Source: Reticulascus tulasneorum (lineage: Eukaryota; Ascomycota; Sordariomycetes; Glomerellales; Reticulascaceae). Taken from it: 64,000 nt of DNA. The notes beneath the pieces are model-generated. The model saw only the letters and a program-made list of their open reading frames with translations, searched no databases and was not told the DNA's origin. The position numbers were made by a program, and so were the translations under genes. The stretch is from positions 1,674,001 through 1,738,000 of the forward strand of contig LSAX01000003.1 of assembly GCA_001557505.1 (NCBI GenBank), written 5' to 3'. Shown piece after piece: positions 44,429-55,003 of this stretch. How positions within the stretch are numbered: position 1 is the first letter of the stretch; every line of letters starts with the position of its first letter.

Positions 44429-45863
44429 ATTGAGAGAGAGTTCAGTTCGTAATGTAGGAGTTATATCCGCTGCGGTTGTTGAACTCGAATCTACTATCCT
44501 ACCTCTTCAACTTCTAGCTGAGTAACTTCTTTTATACCTCTCCTGACTGGAGCCTCCCTAAGATCTCATCCGGGTCATAGATGCCTTTACCCCATGCTTA
44601 CAGAAAGGAGAATCGCCCGATTCAGCTATCTGACGTAAGTCACTAGGCGTTTCTTTTCGGGCAAATTGCCGGATATTGTGAGGCCGTATCTCATGTAAGC
44701 ACGCGGCCGCGTGCGAAATGCCGGCTGACCAGCGACCGGCGGAGCCGTATCAGGCACATTTGCAACTTCCACTTTCGGACTGCCAGTAAACTGTAAGGTA
44801 AAGGAAATGTGCAACACTATTGCATGCTCGCTTCGAGTTGGTTCTTCGTAGCCACTAGTCTTCAGCCTCAACCGTGCACTCATACCGACTCCAACAATCT
44901 GCCTCGTAAGCAGACGTTTCTTGGAGATAAGCCCTCCTCAGTCTAGATCAACTTCGGTACTTAGCCGGTTCTTTTGATATCCCACTGTCTCGATAGGTCA
45001 CTGCTCACACACGGCGGGTACTACTTTGGTACCGTCTTGAGCGGGGAAGAATTTGCCATTTTAGACTTCACACCCACTCAGCGATGGTTATAAGCACTGA
45101 GCTTGGCACTACTGCTTGATTTTCAGGGCCATTCATTATCTGTAGGGCTAGATTAAGGATGCCGTGCAGCAAGATGCAGGTGAGGATTGTAAGTGAGGAG
45201 GGGACAAATTATCTAGCGGCGCCTTTCGTTTTCAAGTATGGTAAATACAGACGCGGGATGGCGGATAACAAATACTGGGTTGACAAGCCATTGCAAACCA
45301 AGGAGCGACCTACCCAATGTCTACTGCAGACAGCAACATATGGTAGCCGGGATGCTGTTCCCCGAAAGCGAAATTGTGATAACAGTATCATAAGACTTTG
45401 TATAATAGACCCGTCATTGCCTCTCCTGCACCAAGATAGGAGGACTTTGCAAGGGTAAACGCTTTGTCATCACGACGTGTTACTTTCAGTTAGAAAGGAC
45501 AAGCCTTGGATTACCGAGAGTAATGCACTAGGACAGCTGCGGTTGGGGGAGGAAATGGAAACTTTCCGACCAGAGACAATGATTGGGGGTTTAAATATGC
45601 AGCTGGGGTTTGTTTCCAAGCTGTTTATCACCAAGGCAGAGTTGCTGAGGATGCATTCAAGCGGCCAACGACAGTCACGTGATAAGTCACCTGACTTGGA
45701 ACACCTCGCATTGGCTTTCATGACCAAATTCTTTAGGGCTCGCACGTGAGCGAATTAAGCGAGCCCCTCTCGAAATTTCGATGCACCTCTAAACAACATC
45801 TTAACGAAAAGTCACCAGTTATCGTCGACACCACATCTCGGCTTCTCGACAACAACCGCGAAG
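44429..45863. promoter_or_regulatory. Divergent intergenic region, GFA gene / RPS24
   Basis: About 1.4 kb lie between these divergent starts. A CACGTG E-box at 45676-45681, within GTCACGTGATAAGTCAC, lies about 185 bp upstream of the RPS24 start and could bind a Cbf1-type bHLH factor; this is inference. The open frames at 45159-45458 and 45470-45749 resemble nothing known and are probably chance. Confidence 0.45.
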
Positions 45864-46851
45864 ATGTCTAGTACGTATTCCAGACTTTTCAAAGATCTTG
45901 AACAAGTTCGCTTGATTCAAGACCTTTGGGGCTACTCGATGCTCGCCCCAAACCCCGACATTCGCTGCAGCCAATACTAACTTGCGACAGGCGATTCTCT
46001 GACGATTCGAACTAAAAAGTTCATCCGCAACCCTTTGCTTGGGCGGGTTAGTTTGCCTTTTGTCTGAAAATCCCATTGAGATGATGCTAATTAAGTGAAC
46101 AGAAGCAAATGGTAGTGTACGTACTCCCCCGAATTCTTCTTTCCTTCCCGTCGAGATGAGGCCGCGATTCCGTTGGGCAATGGCGAGGATACCAGCCACA
46201 AATCGAGATCGTCGCCGGGCCGCTGTCGAGCTACACACGCAATTGCGCATCAGTCGAGTTCGGAACAAAGTGTTGACTGGTTTACAGGGACGTTCTTCAC
46301 CCAGGCCGTGCTGGTATTGCCAAGGATGAGCTCCGCGATAAACTTTCCACCATGTACAAAGCCACGAAGGACCAGGTCAACGTCTTCGGCCTACGAACTC
46401 AGTTCGGTGGTGGCAAGACAACTGGTTTCGCCCTCATCTACGATTCACCCGAAGCGATGAAGCGATTCGAGCCAAGATACCGCTTGGTACGTACTGAATC
46501 TCTCTGCCTTGTGGCTCGTGGGGACTTCTCTGGCAGGCCATATTTCCCAGAATTAAACGCTCTGGGAAGTATGTTTGTCAGAATCTCCCTGTGCCACAAC
46601 GCGCCGGATTCCAAAGTCCACTTGCTAATTTCTGATATAGATCCGTGTCGGTCTCTCTACCAAGATCGAGAAAGCATCCAGACAACAACGTACGTATAAG
46701 CATCCACAATCCTATGCTACAGAGATCAATCGACGACGGAACGCCTTGGCTAACATATTCTTTCTCAACAGGAAAGCAACGCAAGAACCGACAGAAGACT
46801 CTCCGAGGAACGGCCAAGGTCAAGGGCAAGAAGCAGAGGAAGGAGAAATAG
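45864..46851 (+). CDS. RPS24: 40S ribosomal protein S24 (eS24)
   Basis: This is a small-subunit protein near the decoding side, needed for early pre-rRNA processing. Six exons fit: 45864-45870, 45991-46046, 46103-46116, 46288-46486, 46641-46689 and 46772-46851, giving 134 residues (yeast 135). The product reads [19 protein letters not shown], then [40 protein letters not shown], and a basic tail ending KGKKQRKEK. Exon 1 is only 7 nt and exon 3 only 14 nt, yet both are needed to complete the conserved sequence and phase. Five introns in a 405-nt coding sequence is dense. Family identity is unambiguous; the micro-exon edges are the least certain part. Confidence 0.96.
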
Positions 46852-47595
46852 TCTCATATCATTGCGGTTTGTCGTTCGGCAATGGATCATTTGCATCTGG
46901 CACACGGAATTCGAGATCATGGAGTCGTGAGGGCTGGATTTTGATATTTCATAGATTCGCACTACAGCTTTCAATACAAGGTCTGCTTTGCGATGAACCG
47001 TCTTCGATGGAAAAGTGACAGCTCTGTGACTTGTGGGGCAACGCCTGCTGTTCCCGTGTTCTTCCAGCATGCATTTGAGTTTCCTGGTGTCGGACGCATT
47101 GAAGGCAACTAGAAGGTTGCGCGATTGCAGTTATTCGTCACTTTGGCAATCGATTACAGATTATAGAGTGGTTCAGCGTGTTCAAGATACCCACTTCATA
47201 CTATGACAGCGAATTGCACGGTTACCTCCTACATCTTGCATGCCACTGCACGCATCAATCTTCTGTACTCAGAATCCCACTGGATCCTTGTAAGATTTGA
47301 GGATCGTGAAGTGTCCTACATAGCCCGTCTTCCCCCTTGTTTAAGGACTGTTGCGTGGTGCGCATCTCTAGGGAGACATTTCCAGATTGTGAGTCAAGAC
47401 TTCTGTGTTCATTCTGGTTCAAATTGTAGAGAGTCGATTTGGTTATCCTTCGACTGAGCGTGAAAGATTCCAGAATCCGGAAACAGGGGCCGCCAGGTTG
47501 TCAGGAGATCAGTGGCAAGAATTTGACCGCATGATTGTGGAATACAAGAGTCTGGCTTCCTCCGTGGTCTCTAATTATGTATTCACTGTACTCTA
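46852..47595. other. Convergent 3' intergenic region, RPS24 / DPH1
   Basis: About 740 bp lie between convergent 3' ends. I see no gene, repeat or structured RNA in it. Confidence 0.5.
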
Positions 47596-49000
47596 TCAAC
47601 TCGCCTCCACCTCGATTGCTCTCGTCCTCCCAAGCCCATCTTTTCCATAGTAATCCATGGGATACACCCCAGTGCCCCAGTCGTCTTTTGCTTCCAGAGC
47701 GATGAGCGCTTCATAGGGCGTCAAAAGAGGTCTTGGGAAGGCATACCCCCAATCAATGCTCAACCGCGGACAAGCGACCTGTACCCAGCACTCGACATCG
47801 TCCATCATGGCCAGCTTCCCTGGAAAGATCTCGCTGAGTAGGATGTTGATCCAAGGAATGCCCCTGTCCTTCAGTTTCTTCTCGATCAACGACATGGTCT
47901 GTGGGTTGCCCTGCCTACCCAAGGAGCCGAGAATCAGGCCCCATTTTTTGGCGCCCTTTGCTGTTCGAATCGCTTGTCTTCTAAGATTTTGCATCTCATC
48001 ATGTCCGTAGGTCTCTCGTGTTAGCTTGCGCGAGTATGGGTCATATCTGTAGGCGGGTATCGAGGGGTTGTGGATCATGATGCTCTCGAGATGGAATCTG
48101 CCATCTCCCAGATATAGGATCATGTCCACCGCGTCGTCGTCTTTCAGCCTCGGTGATGTGCATCCAAGAATCTCGCCCCTACTCAAAGGGGCAATCTGTG
48201 GCACTAGGATTTTGAATCCCGCCTTCTCCAAGGTGTTCTTTACTCCATGTATCGTTGCGTTGAACTGGATTGTCCCGACCATGGCTACCGTTTTCCCTGA
48301 GGCAAAGTTGCGCTCTAGCGAGGCGAGTAAATGAGACGTGTCAATACTGATATCGACGAAGACGTAAAGCGTCTTAATCTTGGTGACATCGACAGGAATG
48401 AGACAGCTGTGGGCGTAGTGAACTAGCAGGTCACAGCCCATTGCTCTGGCGGTGTAGTCATCGATGCAACATGCACCGTACGTCACATCACCCATGATGA
48501 GAGTCTCGATGCCGGGACAGAACTCGGTTAGGATGTCGGAGATGGTGGTGGCGAACATGAGCAATCCCTCGGGCATTTGCAAAGCCACCTTCTTTGCTCC
48601 CAACGTCCGGATGCGATGGATGGTTTTGGGAATCTCGAAGCTGTAATTGACAGGCAATAGCCCCATCGCTTCCTTCAGTGCCGGATCATTGAGGATTTCT
48701 GGCGGGACTTGGTTCAGCAGCCTCGGCGCTCTCCGGGGTTTGGCGACTACATTATATGAGATGGTACACTCGGGACAACGAGGACGGGAGAAACGCACCT
48801 TGTACCGCTTTGCTATCCCCGGACAATGTATTACTAGAACTATCTTTGCTTGCAGCCTCGGCTGCTGCCGTCCGTCTGCCAACAAAACGTTTCTTAGGCT
48901 GCTTTACTAATTGTGAAGGCTCTTCGTGCTCGATGTGAGACTGGGATTCCTCGATGTCCGCAGCTATGCCAAGGTCGACCAGAGCGCGATCCTCCTCCAT
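47596..49000 (-). CDS. DPH1: Diphthamide synthase subunit 1 (3-amino-3-carboxypropyl transferase)
   Basis: Dph1 with Dph2 forms the non-classical radical-SAM enzyme that transfers the 3-amino-3-carboxypropyl group of SAM to a histidine of eEF2, the first step of diphthamide synthesis. Two exons fit: 49000-48799 and 48746-47596, giving 450 residues (yeast 425). The three cysteines for the [4Fe-4S] cluster are visible: in [11 protein letters not shown], in [12 protein letters not shown] or the nearby GCDLLVHY, and in [16 protein letters not shown]. Other family blocks are [28 protein letters not shown] and the C-terminal [15 protein letters not shown]. The first exon holds a charged disordered leader containing [10 protein letters not shown], which the fungal proteins share. 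Confidence is high. Confidence 0.96.
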
Positions 49001-49988
49001 AATGAAAAGATTCCTTTTCAGTCCATAGAACTAGTGTCACCAATAATCGCTCCCTGCTGTTTTGAAAGCTGATTCTTTCTGCCAAGGTTTACCCTCTTGC
49101 GAAGTTTGCACCTTCACTGATCGGATATTATTTTTGCCCGTCTTTATTTTGGCGGGGTCATTTGGACCCGTCATGTTGGACATTAGCTTCAGTAGCTACA
49201 TATAGAGGTGACAAGACGGGATATAGGAGTATGCGATGATAAGCACCGCTATCTAGGTAGCGCGTGGCGAGAGTAGGCTACGGCTCATAGATTACAGTTT
49301 AGGGTGGCCTCGTTCCAAGCCGAACCCATTTGTAGAACTCATCATTTCATGATATCATCATAGACGTTGCCGCATTGAAGTGGTATTTGGAAATACTGAT
49401 GCCTGAGGGAGATTGGATGGTGAACCTTCCCCGGCTGCTGCATAGTCCGTGCTTTGATGCATAAAAGACCCTTAGGCAACAGACGTTTGACATCCCCCCT
49501 AGCTGAGAAATATAAGGTAAAGTGACTTGTGGCATCGGTCCTGCCTTTGGCACAGCAAAAACAAGATACATAGGTAGGCAGGAGAAGCACTCGGGCTGGC
49601 AGAGACTCCAAGCTACCTAGGTATGTTCGGCGCTAGCACAGTGTGTTTCTCTGCAGATTCAAGTAGTCTACCCAGCAACATTACAGCAAAATCGTAGAGC
49701 CAAGCCAGACCAGGAGCAATTGCAGCTAATGGTAATTCAACAACTTAGCAACAAGCTACCGTCAACCAAGATACAAGTTTGTACTACCATTTTGCCACGT
49801 AGTTTAAACTTTTTAAGGTTGTCTGCCCTTATCAGATCGAATCCACGCTGCATGTTATGTCCTGCGCAACCTCATGATGCAGTGAAAAATGTATCTTGTT
49901 CCAGTGGCAGAGGTTGCCGAACAAAATAATCGACATGTACACGAATGATCCTTTTTGCGATCACTCCTCGGAGGCAGCGATAGTTATT
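49001..49988. other. Gene-free region upstream of DPH1 and downstream of the NLR
   Basis: Nearly 1 kb holds the DPH1 promoter on its left and the 3' end of the NLR on its right. TAGGTAGGCAGG lies near 49571-49582 and the palindromic CTACCTAGGTA near 49612-49622. No gene is supported. Confidence 0.45.
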
Positions 49989-52900
49989 CTATTCCTTGCG
50001 AGGTGTCCACTTGCGAACTGTACGAAAGCGGACCTTAAATCTCTCTACCAACTTTGTACGGCTTCTTGACTGCGGTGGCGTTTCCAGAGCCAACTCTTCT
50101 ACTCATGAAATTAGTAATGGGGGGGGCAGGAACGGCAGGTAGAGAATACCTTTTATGCACTGTAAACGTTCTATCCTCCGCATGGCACCTTTAGTCTTCG
50201 AATGAGAAGGCCCTAGAGTAGATTGGAAACCTTCTAGCGCTCGCTGTAACATAGCCTCGGCCTCCTCTAGCCGGCCCTGTTTGTAATAGAGGTTGCCTAA
50301 GTTGTTGACTGTATCGAGAGTCGACGTATGACCTGGCCCGAATGCCTTCTCTTTGCCTTCTAGCGCTTGCTGATACATCACCTCGGCCTCCTCTAGCCGG
50401 CCCTGTTTGTAATAGAGGTTGCCTAAGTTGTTGACTGTATCGAGAGTCGACGTATGACCTGGCCCGAATGTTTTCTCGTAGCCTTCTAGCGCTTGCTGAT
50501 ACATCACCTCGGCCTCCTTGAGCCGGCCCTGTATGTAATAGAGGTTGCCTAAGTTGTGGACTGTATTGAGAGTCAACTTATGACCTGGCCCGAATGCCTT
50601 CTCGTAGCTTTCTAGCGTTTGCTGATATATCACCTCGGCCTCCTTGAGCCGGCCCTGTATACAATAGAGGTTGCCTAAGTTGTGGAATGTATTGACAGTC
50701 GACGTATAACCTGGCTCGAATGTCTTCTCGTAGCCTTCTAGAGCTCGCAGATACATCGCCTCAGCCTCCTTCAGCCGGCCCTGATCGAGATAAAGATCCC
50801 CTAACCTACGTATAGATTCAATTCTCGCAGCGTCGCCATGGGTATATTCGCCCCCAGGCACGTCATCCAACCACAACGAGCACCTCTCTGCATGTGGGAG
50901 AAGCCGCCGTTGGAGCACCCAATACTCCTTGCTCTTATCATCTGGTACAGACCACCCGACTACCATCAGCGCCAGTTGTAAAAAGTCTCTCTTCTCGCCC
51001 CCATCTTGGATGTGCGACGCCCATCGATGCACTACCGGATGCATAGCATAGCTGTCTTGCGAAGACTCCCGGGCCTCTATCATCGAATAGCGGAGCAGTA
51101 GTCTCGCCGCGTCCAAGAACCTGACTTCATTGCATGCCAACTCGTAGAGCCATCTAGGCCACTGTTCTTCTTCATCTATCCTATCTTTTGCTGTCTGTAG
51201 CAGTCCGTGCCATAGGTCTTTGTTATCTAGAAAGGCCCAGAGATGTAGGAGATTCGCGGCATTCTCGCTTTTTGCCTTAATCTTTTTGAACGAGATTGTC
51301 CACGTCGTCCCAATACTTCGTTGCTCGTAGTCCGCTAGCGGCGAGGCAGACTCGCGGTCGCTTTTCATCAAACCGTCCCACTGTTGCTTGTAAAGTCGAA
51401 CGTAAGACCCAATGTCGAGCTCGGTCTCGCGAAGATACGAAGCAGCCTGTGCAAGTGCAAGTGGTAGGCCGTCTAGCAACCCAAGCAGTTCTCTGCCGGC
51501 CTCGTCTAGGACTACAACATATCAGTTGAAATAAAACTTACAAAATAGCGAAAGTTTTACCTAAATTTGACCCGCGCCACTTCTGGAAAATTGCCGTTCC
51601 CAGTTCTATGTCGACCTTTTTCAATGCCTTCGAATCGCCGAGCTGCACTAGCCGTGACAGCCGCGTAGTGACCAGCACCGAGCCGTGGTCGGCGGGAAGA
51701 TACCGCCGAATATCGTAAGCGCCCGTCTCGCTCTCTAGCTCGTAGTCTTGGTCGACATTGTCAAAGATGAGCAGCCAGTCGACGTTATCCGGTCGCGCGA
51801 GCCAGTCCAGCACGTCCGTCACTACGATATTAAGATCTTCACCGTTCTTCACGACAAGGTTCCTACTTTGGTCTGGGATTTGGCCTTCGGGGATCCTTTT
51901 GGCACAGCTAGCAAGACTCTGCCTCAATTGGTCCTCCGACCTGCCGTTCAGCCAGAAGACCGAGCTGAACGTAGCTTGGTGCCGCCGAGCAAAGTCGGCA
52001 GCCAGTTGCGTCTTTCCGATGCCACCGAGTCCGTGCAATATGAAGATTTTGCGTTTTTGATTATGTTGAGAACGCAGTTGCCGTGGGATGAGGCACCGCT
52101 CGATCTCGGCAATGTCGGAGGGTCTATCGACAAAGTTATTCGACGCGGGCACGCCTTGCAGAGTAAAAACGGTTTGGTAGGGGCCACAATCTTGCGCGCA
52201 TCAGATCAGCAGAGCTCAAGGGCAAGCAAACACGGTCAATATTAAATGGAATCCGGTAAAGCGTTATACTAACACTGTCGTCCCGCAAGATTGTTTGCGC
52301 ACGCCTTCATCTGCTTGAAAACAGCTTGCGACGTAACATAGAGCGTAGTCGCTGCAGCAATCTCTTTCTTCTTCTTCGACTCTTCTAGCCCGATGCCCTC
52401 AAGCCCACGGTCGACGTTAAAGCGGTAATAGCGTCCTTCATCGTCTAAGCTCGACTTATCGCGGCGGAATTGCTCGGCTGTCTTTTCCGTCTCCGTTGCG
52501 AGCTCTTTCAATGTAGCCCAAATTCCAAAGACGTCGTCACGTACCGGCTTTAAACTGGGCACGCCAGTGCCGAGCGAAACAAGGCACTTAAGCCTGCCCG
52601 ACAGCTGGTTTCCCCACACGTCTTGAGCCTGGGTCCATAGGGCATTGACAGGGTTATTGGCTCCCAGCGCGCCGTCGACAAATTCTTCGCCAAAGGGCCC
52701 TATAGAAATTGGGTCGAAGAAGGATGTGGCGGCGGACGTGGCTCGACAAGCTTGCCATATAGTCGCTGACTCGAATAAGTGGCTACCCCCGCGCGGAGAT
52801 CGGTAGCTCGTCAGGCACACGGTATTGCTGGTCTGCTTGCTCGTTGCGCAGACGAACCTATCAATTCAGCTTGGCGCTAGCCTAGAAGTTAAGATAAACG

Positions 52901-53301
52901 TACACCCTGCAAGAAGTGTTGGAAGAGTCCTTAAGTAATGCATCTTCACTGAATTTGCAGTCTATCAGGATCTGTCGGACGGCGTGCTCCAGCTCAGCAG
53001 CGTCAAATCGGCCCTGGAGCCTGCCTTTGCCAGTAATACGATGGCTTTTCTTCTCAAAGACCTTGTCGGACAGTTTAGTATAAGCAGTAATACAGTCTTC
53101 GACGGTCATCTGCAGGCGACCGAGCATGATGGCGATGAGTCCGCCGGTGCTGGTTCCGCCGATCATGTCGAAGTAGTCGCATGGCTTAGGCGGCGACTCA
53201 GGGTCGACGGTGGCCATGAGCTGCTGGAGGATTAGGAGCGAGGACAGGCCACGCACGCCGCCGCCGTCGAGGGCCAGCAGGCGGAGGCCGGTGCCAACCA
53301 T
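49989..53301 (-). CDS. NOD-like receptor: patatin - NB-ARC - TPR
   Basis: Fungal NLR-type STAND proteins act in non-self recognition and programmed cell death. Five exons fit: 53301-52904, 52857-52274, 52190-51561, 51511-50150 and 50098-49989, giving about 1,027 residues. The N-terminal patatin-like phospholipase effector (1-330) has the oxyanion loop DGGGVRG at 12-18, nucleophile motif GTSTG with Ser51, and DGA with Asp194, so it looks catalytically intact. The NB-ARC domain (about 340-540) has a P-loop GLGGIGKTQLA and Walker B-like WLLIFDNVD. After a helical region, five 42-residue TPRs (about 741-950) of kinesin-light-chain type follow. Stopping at 50103 would end the protein in an odd hydrophobic tail; removing a 51-nt intron (TACTAAT branch site, TAG acceptor) gives a basic C-terminus ending RKWTPRKE. 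The last exon is the least certain part. Confidence 0.88.
50271..50900 (-). repeat. Five tandem 126-bp repeats encoding TPRs
   Basis: The signature CCGGCCCTGT (CCGGCCCTGA in the last) recurs at 50271, 50397, 50523, 50649 and 50775, exactly 126 bp apart. Each unit encodes one 42-residue TPR with QGRLxEAExMYQQALE and GPGHTSTLxTVxNLGNLYY. The units at 50271 and 50397 differ at only about six of 126 positions, and their first 74 bp are identical. Similarity falls towards the first (rightmost) unit. Confidence 0.95.
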
Positions 53302-55003
53302 TGCTTTGGATTGAATGATGGAGAAGTAATGAAGTGATGGAGACGCGTAGGGATGACAGTCATGGTTCGCTCATCTTATCATTCCGATACTGGTTCCGCA
53401 GGGCTCTTCCACTAAGCAATGGGATGAGGACCAATTCATGTTTTGGGGTTGGGCTGCCAGCGGGGGAGAGGTGTCGTGTCTGCAGCCCGCCAGCCTTGTG
53501 CGGCTGAGCTTTGGTGTTGGCGCAACAGAAGCCCATCCATCATATGACGTTCATAGCTTATCAGTAGCAGAGAGTCGTCCATTGCGGCGTATTCTGCCTG
53601 TTCAGCCATCGCTATGAATGTGCAAATGGAGATAAATTCTAGACCAAACTAGAGCCAGCAGTGTACGTGCTTAAGTAGACATCGTTAGCAAGCGGCAGAA
53701 TCAGAGCGAAGAGCTCTGTCGCATGAGACAGCATGAGGTTGTGCTAATTACTGACTCAATACGTGAATAAACTCATGGACATCCTCCGTAGTACTGTGGT
53801 GCTGTTGAGTATGCTACCTTTGCTTGCACATATAGAGATATACTGCGTCAGCTCTGAATATAGCTTAGGGCTCTCTGCTAGCTTGAGCAGCAGATTACTT
53901 GCTGCCTTGTATTTTACATCATGTCACTGTGCCAGAATGCGGCGTCGAAATTGCAAGTCACTGTACATACATAAATAGGTATGTACCCAGGGTTTGCGGG
54001 GTGTCTCTTGATAAGATAAGGACATGACCTGTGGGGTGCGCAAACTGTGAAGGATAGGAGATGTCTGGTGCCTAGACACGGTTCGTGTGGAGGGTCTGAC
54101 CAGGACCTCCTCCTGCATTGGATATGTTTGATTCAAGCCACTACTTCGTTACGAACCACGTACGCGTTCTACGTCATGAGAATGGCAGATGTAACGAACG
54201 GGCAACATATCCCCCGGCGCCACGCATCTGGGTATTTCACTGCACTGCCGAATCCCCTGTAAGATTAACTTAGTACCTAGCGTCCTAGGGGCTTACTTGC
54301 CCCTCTACAAGGTTGGCTTGTGGGTTCATAACTACGAACGACAGACTGAACTAATAAACCACGTAAGTTAGGCACATCAGCGTGCTCAGGTTAAAGGTGG
54401 GTAGGCAATAAATAACCTCATAAGCACCTTAAGTACCTAGGGTCACGTGGAGGTTGGCTCTCCCGCTGAAGTTCACCGCCGCAGCCCCAAATTGCGAGGG
54501 GATCCCTGAAGGCGGGCGTGGGGCAGTGTTCTGCAGCATATCCACATATTCATCGTACATCCCGCCCAGCCCTTTTGCGCAGCAACCTCCTCGATCAGGA
54601 ACGAGAAGGTTAGGCAGCAGAATACTTTTTAGTCCTCCAAAGGGTGAGCTACCTACACGCTACGTACCTTGCCAACTTATGCCCACTCGAATCAACAAAC
54701 AATCAGACAGATCCTTATCCCATCTCAGTTGTGCCAACCTGTTCTCTTTGCCTTCTCCAATTCGGTCATCATTTTTGCTGCGACATGGCCAACTAAGCTT
54801 CCGCTCATCGGATGCGCAACATGGTCTTATAAACCTCGAGACGAACATCACCATCTCGCTTCACCTCCAAGTTTATTGCTTCAGACACGATCAATTGGCC
54901 AAGGTAACTGCATAATAATTGCCCACTATTCAAACCATCACGTCCAGCAGAGAATGGTGGCGACGAGCTCCAGGTAGCGCAGTAGAACGGGTACTTTGCC
55001 ACC
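53302..55003. promoter_or_regulatory. Divergent intergenic region, NLR / HSP70-like
   Basis: About 1.7 kb separate these divergent starts. A TACCTAG-type element occurs near 54283-54289 and again near 54434-54441, the latter followed by GTCACGTGG, an E-box about 560 bp upstream of the HSP70-like start. Open frames here are short and unrecognisable. No RNA gene is seen. Confidence 0.45.

Noticed and set aside
46047..46102. Possible box C/D snoRNA in an RPS24 intron (GATGATG present)
   Set aside because: The intron is only 56 nt and no paired C/D and D boxes with a terminal stem are visible.
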